From: Bacteroidota bacterium
Lineage (GTDB): Bacteria; Bacteroidota; Bacteroidia; Cytophagales; Microscillaceae
Direction of reading: 5' to 3'
DNA length: 64,000 nt
Assembly (NCBI GenBank): GCA_004293265.1
Contig: RDXZ01000009.1
Location: 1 to 64,000 of the forward strand
In this document: in pieces, positions 34,325-43,307 of the stretch
Position numbering within the stretch: the first letter of the stretch is position 1
How the letters are laid out: every line of letters begins with the position of its first letter
The notes under the pieces: model-generated
Told to the model about the DNA's origin: nothing
What the model saw: only the letters and a program-made list of their open reading frames with translations
The model's database searches: none
Program-made: the position numbers and the translations under genes

Positions 34325-34957
34325 GTGATGGACGAGTTATTCAAAGAACTTTTGCCTTTTTTTCCTTCAAAATATCATGCTTATCATCTTTCTTTGGAGG
34401 ATAATATTTGTCATTTTTCAACATTGCATTGGGGATATTATCTGCTTACATTTTTGGTAGTTACCCCTGTACTTTTTTTGCTTATTTATTGGGAATCTGC
34501 GTATAAATACGCTAACCCATTCACACACAAACCTATCAAAAAAATATCATTAAAAACAAATATTACCACGTTTTTGGTTTGTGCTTTGGTTGGTTTGATG
34601 ATGACTTCGATTCCTTTTATATTGTATAGTGATGATGTTACAAAAGTGAGCATAGACGGCAATAAAAAAGAAATTAGAATTTATGGTATTTTTTCTACAG
34701 AAACTATCCCTTTTGCAAAAATCAATCAAATAAGTAGTGAAATCATAACAGAAAAAGATTATAAAAAATCATTTTTGGGTGAAAACGGCACAACCATAAA
34801 AATAATCACAGATGCAAGTCCAAGTTATGTGCTTGTGTATAGATTGTATGGCAAATTGGACGGAACGCAAGCAGGCAGTAAAGCGGCGGCTTTGAAAGAA
34901 ATATTTAAAATCAATGAAAGTCTTAATAAATATTTACAAAAAGCAAAACAGCCCTAA
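34325..34957 (+). CDS. Two-helix membrane protein, unknown
   Basis: 210 residues. Two hydrophobic helices at about residues 35-55 ('YYLLTFLVVTPVLFLLIYW') and 79-102 ('NITTFLVCALVGLMMTSIPFIL'), followed by a soluble C-terminal domain of about 100 residues with beta strands ('VSIDGNKKEIRIYGIF', 'IPFAKINQISSEII') that look like a PH-like or DUF-type domain. No family is recognised with confidence. The promoter lies just before it. Confidence 0.55.
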   Translation: MMDELFKELLPFFPSKYHAYHLSLEDNICHFSTLHWGYYLLTFLVVTPVLFLLIYWESAYKYANPFTHKPIKKISLKTNITTFLVCALVGLMMTSIPFILYSDDVTKVSIDGNKKEIRIYGIFSTETIPFAKINQISSEIITEKDYKKSFLGENGTTIKIITDASPSYVLVYRLYGKLDGTQAGSKAAALKEIFKINESLNKYLQKAKQP

Positions 34958-35054
34958 AACGCTTGTTAATCTGTTATTTTAACGTTTTTTTTATCCTCAA
35001 AACTATTTTTTTTGAGTTTTATAGCATTTTTTTCTCATCAAAAACACAATTTTT

Positions 35055-35828
35055 ATGAACATTACTTTAATTCAAACGCATATATATTGGCAAGATGTGG
35101 CGGCAAATTTGGCTCACTTTGAAGAAAAAATTTGGCAAATAAAACAAAAAACAGATTTGATTATTTTGCCCGAAATGTTTACTACAGGTTTTTCAATGGA
35201 CGCAAAAAATTTAGCAGAAGTCCCCAATTTAACAACTTTTAAGTGGCTAAAACAAATGGCAACTCAAACAGATGCCTGCGTAATGGGAAGCTATATGGTC
35301 AAAGAAAATGACGAATATTTTAATCGTTTGATAGCCATGTTACCTGACGGAACTTTTTATCAATACGATAAAAGGCATTTGTTTAGAATGGCAAACGAAC
35401 ATCAAAATTATACTTTTGGTACAAAAAAAATTATTTTTGAGTGGAAAAATTGGAAAATTTGCCCACAAATTTGTTACGATTTGCGTTTTCCTGTTTGGAG
35501 TAGAAATGTAGATTGTGAATATGATTTGCTGGTCTATGTAGCCAATTGGCCTCAAGCACGCAAGCAGGCGTGGAATGTGTTGTTGCCTGCGCGTGCAGTC
35601 GAAAATTGGTGTTATGTGGCGGCAGTCAATCGCATAGGCGAAGATGGAAAAGGGCTTCAATACTCTGGAAACTCACAAATTGCTGATTTCAAAGGCGAAA
35701 CAATTTGGCATCAAGACAACGGAGAGGCAATTTTTAGTTATGATTTAGATAAAAAAGAATTACAAGAATATAGACAAAAATTTCCTGCTTATTTAGATGC
35801 TGATATTTTCGAATTAAAAATAAAATAA
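35055..35828 (+). CDS. Carbon-nitrogen hydrolase, YafV/Nit2-type omega-amidase
   Basis: 257 residues. The nitrilase triad is visible: glutamate in 'LIILPEMFTTGFSM', lysine in 'YQYDKRHLFRMA', cysteine in 'KICPQICYDLRFPVWSR'. 'EHQNYTFGTKK' after the lysine and 'YVAAVNRIGEDG' near the C-terminus match the YafV group of 2-oxoglutaramate amidases, which clear the oxo-amides made by glutamine transaminases (metabolite repair). Substrate within the group is inferred. Cytoplasmic. Confidence 0.85.
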   Translation: MNITLIQTHIYWQDVAANLAHFEEKIWQIKQKTDLIILPEMFTTGFSMDAKNLAEVPNLTTFKWLKQMATQTDACVMGSYMVKENDEYFNRLIAMLPDGTFYQYDKRHLFRMANEHQNYTFGTKKIIFEWKNWKICPQICYDLRFPVWSRNVDCEYDLLVYVANWPQARKQAWNVLLPARAVENWCYVAAVNRIGEDGKGLQYSGNSQIADFKGETIWHQDNGEAIFSYDLDKKELQEYRQKFPAYLDADIFELKIK

Positions 35829-35888
35829 TTTCTCTAAAATTTCACTGATTTTTTTAAGGTTTAATTTAAGATTTAGTTTAAGATTTAA

Positions 35889-35919
35889 TTTGATATATTT
35901 TTTATTTTAATTACCTTTG
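35889..35919 (+). promoter_or_regulatory. Promoter of the acyl-CoA dehydrogenase gene
   Basis: TTTG at 35889-35892, 19 bases, then tacctttg at 35912-35919: a near-consensus Bacteroidota promoter, 44 bases before the ATG at 35964. Confidence 0.6.
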
Positions 35920-35963
35920 CAAAGAAACAAAATTATTTTTAATTGATAAAAAAAACAAAAAAG

Positions 35964-37157
35964 ATGACAGATTTATTTCTTACAAGTCGCTTAACTCCTA
36001 TTTTGGAGCAAGTCAAAAATTTTATCTTAGATGAAATTATGCCTTTAGAAAAACATATTCATAAAGGTTTTCATTATATTTCACAAATTATTATCGAAGA
36101 AAAACGCCCCAAAATACACAAATTAGGTTTGTGGGGCTTGCACCTTTCAAAAAAATTAGGTGGTTTAGACCTTTCATTAGTTGAATTTGGGCAATTGAGC
36201 GAAGTATTAGCACTTTCTCCTTTTGGACATTATGCGTTTAATTGTCAAGCACCTGATATTGGTAATTATGAATTATTACATCAATTTGGAACAGAAGTAC
36301 AGCAACAAAAATTTATGAAACCTTTGATAGAAGGAAAAATAAGAAGTTGTTTTGCTATGACCGAACCAGAATTTGCAGGCTCAAATCCTGTTAATTTAGG
36401 CACAACAGCCGTTTTAGAAGGCGATAATTATATCATCAATGGGCATAAATGGTACACATCTTCAGCCGATGGCGCAAGTTTTGCTATTGTGATGGCAGTT
36501 ACCAACCCCGACAATCCACCACACCAAAGAGCAAGTATGATAATCGTACCGACAGACACAAAAGGCTATCAGTTTGTACGTAATATTTCTGTGATGGGTG
36601 ATGAAGGCGAAGGTTGGAGTAGCCACGCAGAATTGAGGTTCGAAAATTGTATCGTTCCCAAAGAAAATTTGATTGGACAAGCAGGAACAGGTTTTGCCTT
36701 AGCACAACACAGACTCGGACCCGGACGTATTCATCACACCATGCGTTGGATTGGAATTTCTGAAAGAGCCTTAGATATGATGATACAATATGCACTCAAA
36801 AGACAACTGAATATTGGTGAAAAACTAGCTGATAAACAAGTTATTCAACATTGGATTGCAGAATGTAGAGCAAATATCAATGCGGCAAGACTAATGGTTT
36901 TGGATACTGCCCGACAAATTGATGAAAAAGGTGCCTCTGCCGTCAAAGATTCTATTTCAATGATTAAATTTTTTGTTCCTAAAATTATGCACGAAACTTT
37001 GGACAGAGCCATTCAAGTACATGGTGGTTTGGGCGTTTCTGATGATACTATTCTTTCTCATTTGTGGCGACACGAAAGACCTTCACGCATATATGACGGG
37101 GCTGATGAGGTGCATAAATCAGCCTTAGCCAAAAGTATTTTCAAAAAATATCAATAA
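35964..37157 (+). CDS. Acyl-CoA dehydrogenase family protein
   Basis: 397 residues from the ATG at 35964; the alternative TTG at 35943 has no advantage. 'CFAMTEPEFAGSNP' is the FAD- and substrate-contact motif, 'NGHKWYTSSADGASFAIVMA' the middle beta domain, and 'IQVHGGLGVSDDTILSHLWRHERPSRIYDGADEVHKS' region (36-residue block at the C-terminus, here only named by its ends) the terminal helices. The catalytic base cannot be assigned securely: the usual glutamate position reads 'DGADEV'. It resembles ACAD10/11-type enzymes. It oxidises an acyl-CoA with FAD. Confidence 0.85.
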   Translation: MTDLFLTSRLTPILEQVKNFILDEIMPLEKHIHKGFHYISQIIIEEKRPKIHKLGLWGLHLSKKLGGLDLSLVEFGQLSEVLALSPFGHYAFNCQAPDIGNYELLHQFGTEVQQQKFMKPLIEGKIRSCFAMTEPEFAGSNPVNLGTTAVLEGDNYIINGHKWYTSSADGASFAIVMAVTNPDNPPHQRASMIIVPTDTKGYQFVRNISVMGDEGEGWSSHAELRFENCIVPKENLIGQAGTGFALAQHRLGPGRIHHTMRWIGISERALDMMIQYALKRQLNIGEKLADKQVIQHWIAECRANINAARLMVLDTARQIDEKGASAVKDSISMIKFFVPKIMHETLDRAIQVHGGLGVSDDTILSHLWRHERPSRIYDGADEVHKSALAKSIFKKYQ

Positions 37158-37165
37158 AAAAAAAG

Positions 37166-37198
37166 AACTTTCCAAAAGTTTGAAACTTTTGGAAAGTT
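37166..37198. terminator. Family D palindrome, probable terminator
   Basis: 'aactttccaaaagttt' / 'aaacttttggaaagtt' 9 bases after the acyl-CoA dehydrogenase stop. Confidence 0.6.
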
Positions 37199-37253
37199 AG
37201 CCATATTTTAAATAACCCAAACAGATAGAAAAAAATTATTTTTCAATTAAAAA

Positions 37254-38156
37254 ATGCAACAACAACACAGAACATTGGCTTGGATACTTTTGATTTCACT
37301 CAGTTTTATTTGGGGAACGTCATTTATTATGATAAAAAAATCATTATTATTTTTTTCACCTTATCAATTAGGTTTTTTAAGAGTTACTATATCAAGTTTG
37401 GCTTTTTTACCTTTGAGTATTTTTTATCTCAAATCAATTACCAAAAAAGATTATTTACATCTATTTATTACAGGTTTTTTAGGAGTACTTTTATCAGGAG
37501 TTTTGTTTCCGATTGCTCAAAACAATGGTGTAAGCAGTTCTATTACTTCTGTTTTGAATGCTACATATCCAATTTTTGTAATGATTTTAGGTTTATTATT
37601 TTTCCAAGAAACGATTAATAAAAATCAATTTTTGGGTTTATTGTTGGGTTTTTTGGGCATCAGTTTTTTAATTTTGTTCAATGCCAAAGGAGAATTAAAA
37701 TGGAATTACTTTGCTATTTTTGCTTTGTTGGCAGTGCTTTGTAATGCTGTTTGTGCGCATTGGATAAAAATTTATCTCAAAAACATCAGTGCCTTAGGTA
37801 GTTCGAGTTTATCTATTGTTTTACTTTTACCTTTGGCTATGGTGGGAGTTTTTGCCACTGATACGCCAAAAGTTATACAAAGTAACGCCAATGTATCACA
37901 AGGAGTTTTATTTGTTACTTATTTATCGATTTTTGCTACTGCGTTAGGCACTTGGTTATATACCAAATTATTACAGATTTCAAGTCCTATTTTTGCTTCC
38001 TCTGTTGCTTATTTGATTCCGATTGTTTCTATTTTTTGGGGAGTTTATGATGGAGAAATATTGAGTTTTTGGCAAATTTTAGGCTTTTTAGCGGTGGTTA
38101 GTGGCGTATATTTATTAAATAAAAAGAAGAAAGAAATACAAATAATAGAAGCATAA
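37254..38156 (+). CDS. DMT superfamily transporter (EamA)
   Basis: 300 residues with ten hydrophobic helices in two similar halves, each an EamA domain: 'WILLISLSFIWGTSFIMIKK' opens the first and 'GLLLGFLGISFLILFNAKGE' precedes the second. The ends of both halves show the family's G-x-x-L-x-x-x-G-V-Y pattern ('FLAVVSGVYLLNKK'). It exports or imports small metabolites across the inner membrane; the substrate is unknown. ispD begins 12 bases after its stop, so they form an operon. Confidence 0.85.
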   Translation: MQQQHRTLAWILLISLSFIWGTSFIMIKKSLLFFSPYQLGFLRVTISSLAFLPLSIFYLKSITKKDYLHLFITGFLGVLLSGVLFPIAQNNGVSSSITSVLNATYPIFVMILGLLFFQETINKNQFLGLLLGFLGISFLILFNAKGELKWNYFAIFALLAVLCNAVCAHWIKIYLKNISALGSSSLSIVLLLPLAMVGVFATDTPKVIQSNANVSQGVLFVTYLSIFATALGTWLYTKLLQISSPIFASSVAYLIPIVSIFWGVYDGEILSFWQILGFLAVVSGVYLLNKKKKEIQIIEA

Positions 38157-38168
38157 AAGCAAAAAAAT

Positions 38169-38837
38169 ATGAAAAAATATGCTATTATTGTCGCGGGTGG
38201 TGCGGGTGCGCGTATGCAAAGCGAAATTCCAAAACAATTTTTATTATTAAAAAATAAACCGATTTTGATGCAAACCTTATCTATATTTGCCTCTATACAA
38301 AATATAGAATTGATATTGGTTTTGCCTGAAAATCAACTTGTTTTTTGGGAAAATTTATGTAAACAATATCAATTTAATATTCCTTACACATTGGCTTTGG
38401 GTGGAAAAACACGCATAGAATCAGTAAAAAATGGATTAAATTGTATCAAAAACGAAGAAAGTTTGGTCGCTATTCACGATGGCGTGCGACCTTTGATTGA
38501 TATAAAAACAATCGAAAATAGTTTTGAAAAAGCAGAAAAAAATGGAAATGCAATCACTGTAATTCCTTTAAAAGATTCTATTCGACAAAAAATAAACGAA
38601 CACGAAACCAAAACAATGAATCGTGATGATTTTTATTTGGTACAAACTCCTCAAACTTTTCAAACAAAACTTATTCAAAAAGCATATCAAACTAAAAATA
38701 TCGAGCATTTGACAGATGACGCAAGTGTTTTAGAAAATTTTGGAGAAAAAATTTATACAATTGAAGGCAATTATCAAAATATAAAAATTACTACGCCCGA
38801 AGATTTGATTATTGCAAATGTTTTGTTTGTTGAATAA
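38169..38837 (+). CDS. ispD: 2-C-methyl-D-erythritol 4-phosphate cytidylyltransferase
   Basis: 222 residues. 'AIIVAGGAGARMQSEIPKQFL' holds the CTP-binding glycine loop with the catalytic arginine and lysine; 'LVAIHDGVRPLID' the D-G-x-R-P motif; 'LVQTPQTFQ' and 'HLTDDASVLE' the MEP-binding motifs. It makes CDP-methylerythritol in the non-mevalonate isoprenoid route, in the cytoplasm. No other isoprenoid gene adjoins it. Confidence 0.95.
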   Translation: MKKYAIIVAGGAGARMQSEIPKQFLLLKNKPILMQTLSIFASIQNIELILVLPENQLVFWENLCKQYQFNIPYTLALGGKTRIESVKNGLNCIKNEESLVAIHDGVRPLIDIKTIENSFEKAEKNGNAITVIPLKDSIRQKINEHETKTMNRDDFYLVQTPQTFQTKLIQKAYQTKNIEHLTDDASVLENFGEKIYTIEGNYQNIKITTPEDLIIANVLFVE

Positions 38838-38843
38838 AATTTG

Positions 38844-38997
38844 GTAGTGCTATAAATCTAATGTTTTGTCTGATTTTAGGTTTAAAATTAGACTTATTTT
38901 AAAAGAAGCGAAAATATACTTTTTCATTTACAAATTACCATTCAATAAGCAGTTACTTCACTTTGTTCAGCAGGGCAAAACATTCATAACACTACCA
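38844..38997 (+). repeat. Dispersed repeat, family B, copy 3 (with small insertion)
   Basis: 'gtagtgctataaatctaatg' to 'acattcataacactacc'. This copy carries about 20 extra bases ('tttaggtttaaaattagact') after the first arm compared with the others. Its right end abuts the stop of the Roco gene at 38992. Confidence 0.8.
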
Positions 38998-41751
38998 ATT
39001 TTTATTATTATTTTGAATTAAATTTATAATTTTTGCTTTCCAATCTGATATTTCGAAACCAGTAGGATTAGAAGAAAAATCTTTTCTTAATCGACCAAAC
39101 GTACCTTTATCATTGACATAAGCTTCCAATTTTCCTAATAACCGTACTGTTTCAAGTGAATTACCACTTTCTTCAAAATCTTTGAGTAGATTTTTTAATT
39201 CTGTCTCATTTTTTAGGGAATTAACTTTCCTTTCAGATTCTTTTGTTGTTTCTTCCTCATTAGCAAAATTACTCGAAAAGTCATTATTAAAATCTTTTGA
39301 AAAAATAAAAGGAAACTCTTTTTGATAAATTTCTTTATATTCTTTGATTTCTTTGATGCTTTTTTTTTCTTTTGAAAATAACTCAATATTTTCATTTTTA
39401 TTACTCAACTCAAATAATGCTGTCCAAATCTCCGCTGTAACATCATAATCATTGTTTTCAACTTTAATTAGAATTTTACGCTCTTTATAATCACAAGTGG
39501 CATAAACACCTTTTTTTAGATGTTTAAAAAACAAACCATTTTTCCAATACAAATAGTTTTCTGCTTTTGAACCATATTGTGAAATAAAACGCAAGAAAAG
39601 ACTTTTAGGTAAAAATTTAGGAAAATGAATTTCAAAAGATGTTTCTAATTTACAATAATCTAAAGCGAGATTTAATCCATCTTCATTGGTGCAAGTTGGA
39701 GATAAATATTGTGGTGCTACATACAAAGTTTTTCCTTTCTTTTCTATTTCAAAAATCAACTCAAATTCTTTCATTAAATCTATCCAAACATTTGGTGTAA
39801 TACCTGATGTTTTTATTTGCTTTTTCACATGTACAAAATCAAATTCGCCTTTGCCTTGCAAATCTTTTGAAAGAATTTTATAAATATAATCTGATAACCA
39901 AACAGGATTTAAGAAAACATAGTCTTTGAGTTGTTCAGAAATATTATTTTGATAATGATAACAAATAATCGCCCCTGTTTCGTGTAAAAAATTAGTAAGT
40001 GTTTGGATTTGAGAATCATTTTGCAAAATCTTTTTCTCTGTATTGTCATTCTCTTGACAAAGTTTTTCATATGCCTCAAAAGATAAAAACATTTCTTTTT
40101 GATTGGCTAAAAGTGCGCGAATATCATCATAAACTTTGGGAAAAGGTTTTGCTAAATGATCTAAATGATGTAATTGATTAAAAATACTTTGTTTTAATTT
40201 TTTTATGTCTAAATCATATTCTTGTGTGTCGTTTTCTTTCCTCAAATGTATTTTATATTTTAAATTTGCGTCGTCAGTTTTACAAGTTCCATTTTCTTTG
40301 TTTTGAATTTCAAAAACAATATTTTTAGGTGCATAATTTTTAATGCTTTCTCGCCAATATTCCAAAGGATACATGCCTTTTTCCTCATCTTGTTTGTTGG
40401 TTTCCGCGTCCCACACCAAAAAATACATAGCATTATTACTCAAAAATAAAGAATGTGTAGCGTGATAATATTCCTGACCGCCAAAATCCCAAAGTTTGAG
40501 CGTGATATCTCTAGGAAAATAAAAACCAATAACAGATTTTTTTGTTTCTTGATTTATTTCAGATTGTTTTTTTGTGATATCTAACGAACTTTTTAATAAT
40601 TTTTTTTGAATCCCATCAGGAAGTTGATTGATTTTTAATGTTTCTTGTTCTATTTTTTGGTCTAAACTCAATAAATTATTATTTTCTATTTTTATTATTT
40701 CAAGAGCAACTCTTTGTGCTTCTTCAAAATCAGGCAATTCACTCACGGGAATTGTCCATTCCTCTATCAAAATACCGTGTGTTCTTTCTTCTTTGGGAAT
40801 AACAACAAATTCATTTTTCCTAAATTGATGTGAAAGTGTAGTTTTCCCTGCTTCTCCATTACCTATCCAAATTACCTTTGCCTCTGCGTTGATAATTTGC
40901 CCTTCTGCAAGTGCAATAAAGTAGTTGCGGACATCTTCTAAGACATCCTCAGGTTCATAATCAAAAATATATTTATCAAAAATCTCTTTGGGAATATTTT
41001 GAATCGGATTGCCTACTAAATAAAGTTCTTTAAGTTTTGGTAGATCTTTTAATAAATTTTTATCAAAAAAATCTAAATTATTGTTGCTAATATTTAAGTA
41101 TTCTAATTCTTTAAACCTTTTAAAATCATAAGTTTTAATAATTATTTTATCATCATTACCATTTGATATAAATTTTGATATAGCATCTTGTAGTTTTTCA
41201 TTTTTGATTCCTGAAGTTTTTCTAAGATATTCTTTAAACGACAACTCATTGTCTTCAGCAAGACAAATTTGATTATTGCTTAAATCCAAATGTTTCAAAT
41301 TAAATAAATCTTTGAAAGGTTCGATAAATATTATGTGATTACTTCTTAATTCTAACTTTATTAATTTTTTTAAATCATTCAATGGCTTTAATGGTAAGTT
41401 TTGTAATTCGACGATAGGTCTAATATCATCTGCATTCTTCTCCAAACAACGAGATAAATTTAGTACTTTTAATTCATTCAAAAATTTAAGAGGTGAAAAG
41501 TCTGATAAAAGCCAATTATCTTCTAAATTTAAATACAATAGATTTTTAAACTTTTTCAAAAATGAAATATCTTCAATTTTATTATAATGAGATAAATCTA
41601 ACCCTATTATATTTTGGTTGCTATCTAATAAATAAGATTTGGAATTTTGAAAACCATCCCATTCTATAAATTCTTTAGCACTTCTTGTAAACTGCTTCAA
41701 TTTAAAACCAAGTATTTTTTCTAATTCAATAATTTGTAATGGTTTATTCAT
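38992..41751 (-). CDS. Roco protein: leucine-rich repeats, Roc GTPase and COR domain
   Basis: 919 residues. Residues about 50-260 form leucine-rich repeats ('LLYLNLEDNWLLSDFSPL', 'LKHLDLSNNQICLAE', 'LKELYLVGNPIQNIP'). The Roc GTPase has its P-loop 'WIGNGEAGKTT' at about 297-306 and switch II 'LKLWDFGGQEYYHATHSLFL' at about 415. The COR dimerisation domain follows (about 520-780; 'ICYHYQNNISEQLKDYVFLNPVWLS' region). The last 90 residues are a helical tail ('KDFEESGNSLETVRLLGKLE', 'FGRLRKDFSSNP'), possibly an effector-associated domain. Bacterial Roco proteins are GTP-switched dimers; what this one controls is unknown. An IS element lies upstream. Confidence 0.88.
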   Translation of the reverse strand: MNKPLQIIELEKILGFKLKQFTRSAKEFIEWDGFQNSKSYLLDSNQNIIGLDLSHYNKIEDISFLKKFKNLLYLNLEDNWLLSDFSPLKFLNELKVLNLSRCLEKNADDIRPIVELQNLPLKPLNDLKKLIKLELRSNHIIFIEPFKDLFNLKHLDLSNNQICLAEDNELSFKEYLRKTSGIKNEKLQDAISKFISNGNDDKIIIKTYDFKRFKELEYLNISNNNLDFFDKNLLKDLPKLKELYLVGNPIQNIPKEIFDKYIFDYEPEDVLEDVRNYFIALAEGQIINAEAKVIWIGNGEAGKTTLSHQFRKNEFVVIPKEERTHGILIEEWTIPVSELPDFEEAQRVALEIIKIENNNLLSLDQKIEQETLKINQLPDGIQKKLLKSSLDITKKQSEINQETKKSVIGFYFPRDITLKLWDFGGQEYYHATHSLFLSNNAMYFLVWDAETNKQDEEKGMYPLEYWRESIKNYAPKNIVFEIQNKENGTCKTDDANLKYKIHLRKENDTQEYDLDIKKLKQSIFNQLHHLDHLAKPFPKVYDDIRALLANQKEMFLSFEAYEKLCQENDNTEKKILQNDSQIQTLTNFLHETGAIICYHYQNNISEQLKDYVFLNPVWLSDYIYKILSKDLQGKGEFDFVHVKKQIKTSGITPNVWIDLMKEFELIFEIEKKGKTLYVAPQYLSPTCTNEDGLNLALDYCKLETSFEIHFPKFLPKSLFLRFISQYGSKAENYLYWKNGLFFKHLKKGVYATCDYKERKILIKVENNDYDVTAEIWTALFELSNKNENIELFSKEKKSIKEIKEYKEIYQKEFPFIFSKDFNNDFSSNFANEEETTKESERKVNSLKNETELKNLLKDFEESGNSLETVRLLGKLEAYVNDKGTFGRLRKDFSSNPTGFEISDWKAKIINLIQNNNKNW

Positions 41752-42137
41752 ATTTTTTTTGTATTTTTTAATTTATTGTTCTAAGAACTTAACAAGGTTT
41801 AAATAGATGTTTTATTTTTGCAAATTTATGTTTTTTTTGATTTATCAAGCCTTTTAAACATTGAAAAACCACAAAATCAGATGTTTACTTTCAATGGTTA
41901 TTTATTTTCTTACCCTTCTCAGTGCGTCAAAAAGTGCGATAAAACCTCAATTTCACGTTTATTTGTTCAGCACATTTTTATTTTATACAAAGATAAGAAA
42001 TTTATTTTTAGAAATATAAATTATTTGTAAAAAAAAATCAAAAATTAATATTTATAAAATAGACCTGTTGCAGATTGATTTACAATAGATTAAAAAATAA
42101 AAAGATGTAAATAATTGATAATGAATTAATTATATTT

Positions 42138-42145
42138 TATCTTTG
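42138..42145 (+). promoter_or_regulatory. -7 element of the IS transposase
   Basis: tatctttg followed by C, 20 bases before the transposase ATG at 42165. Confidence 0.45.
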
Positions 42146-42164
42146 CAACCTAAATATTAACAAT

Positions 42165-43084
42165 ATGAAACTAAATATAAAGGACTTAAAAAATGGTCGT
42201 CAGTGGCAATCAAGCACTGGATTATCAGAAGAAAAATTTTATAATTTACTAAACACATTTAAAATGTGTTATGAAAAACAAAATAACAACCAATCACTAT
42301 CTGAAGGACTATCTAATTTAGGTATTAAAAATCCTATTTTAAGCACTTATGAAGATTGTTTATTTTTTGTTCTTTTTCAATTAAAAAATGGGTTAACTTT
42401 TGATGTTTTAGGACTTATTTTTAATACAGATGGAAGTAATGCAAAACGTAATTTTGAACGTTATTTAGTTATCTTAGAGTTGGCTTTAGCAGAAAGAGGT
42501 TATGTACCTAAACGCAATTTTTCAGATGAAAAAGAGTTTTTAGCGTATTTAAAAGATGAAAAAGAACTTATTTTTGATGGGACAGAGTTTCCTATTGAAC
42601 GTCCAGATGATAGAGAAGAACAAAAAGAAGCATTTAGTGGTAAAAAAAAACACACGTAAAAAAAGTTTTACTTTTGTCAAATAAAAAGCGTAAAATATTA
42701 TATATCAGTAAAATATATGTAGGTGCAAAACACGACTTTGGTATGATGAAAAAAGAGTTTTCATCTGATTTGAGTTGGTTTAATGAATTTTCTTTATTTT
42801 TAGATAGTGGATTTCAAGGATTTGATAAATTGTACAAAACAAAAGAGTTAAAAATTACTTTTAGACGCACCAGAGCCAAAAAAGGAGAAAAAAAAGATTT
42901 GACAGACGAACAACTTTTACACAATAAAGAAGTAGGCAGTGAGCGAATTTTTGTAGAACACGCTATTGGTGGTTTAAAACGATTTAAAATTCTTTACAAT
43001 CGTATAAGATTGAAAAAAGATGATACACTTAATTCCATAATAAACTGTGCTGCAGGGCTGTGGAATTTTTATATCGATTCATAA
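42165..43084 (+). CDS. IS5-family DDE transposase made by -1 frameshifting (306 aa)
   Basis: The first frame (42165-42659) carries an N-terminal helix-turn-helix region and ends with the first catalytic aspartate, 'LIFDGTEFPIERP'. The second frame opens before 42674 and carries 'LFLDSGFQGFDKLY' (second aspartate) and 'RIFVEHAIGGLKRFKILYNR' (glutamate). At 42642-42650 a run of nine A followed by C sits in the overlap; slipping back one base joins 'SGKKK' to 'THVKKVLLLSNKK', as in the unbroken relatives. So the fusion of 306 residues is the active form. HTH_Tnp_4/DDE_Tnp_4-type. The three catalytic residues are all present, so the element may be active. Confidence 0.82.
42642..42650 (+). promoter_or_regulatory. 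Slippery A9C run for programmed -1 frameshift
   Basis: Nine A residues followed by C, with zero-frame codons GGT AAA AAA AAA CAC. It contains A AAA AAA, a standard slippery heptamer. The zero frame stops 7 bases later (TAA at 42657). Confidence 0.7.
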
Positions 43085-43209
43085 AATATTGATTTTCAAG
43101 TAGCAACAAGTCTAATAAATTAAAACTCTGTTTTAAAGTTGGAAGCTAAATAATTACAATTTTTTTCAATTATATATTTTATAAATTTGGAATTTATCTA
43201 ATAATATGA

Positions 43210-43217
43210 TAACTTTG
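43210..43217 (+). promoter_or_regulatory. -7 promoter element of hmgA
   Basis: taactttg followed by T, about 90 bases before the start at 43308. A second similar 'tactttg' follows at 43226. Confidence 0.4.
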
Positions 43218-43307
43218 TGCGTAGGTACTTTGAGTAGATTGTAATAGATTTAATATCCAAAATTTACAAAAAAAATTAGATTAGTTCAAAAAATAAAAAA
43301 TAAAAAT

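Larger units (their letters stand above)
42060..43114 (+). mobile_element. IS5-like insertion sequence, about 1.05 kb
   Basis: The left end 'tagacctgttgc' at 42060-42071 and the right end 'gcaacaagtcta' at 43103-43114 are near-perfect 12-base inverted repeats. Between them lies one transposase in two frames. Target duplication is at most the dinucleotide TA; longer flanks do not match. The gap 41752-42059 to its left contains only AT-rich sequence without supported genes. Confidence 0.8.

Noticed and set aside
41818-42030. A 70-residue plus-strand reading frame between the Roco gene and the IS element
   Set aside because: AT-rich intergenic sequence with no start context and no protein-like composition; it opens within the likely promoter region of the Roco gene.
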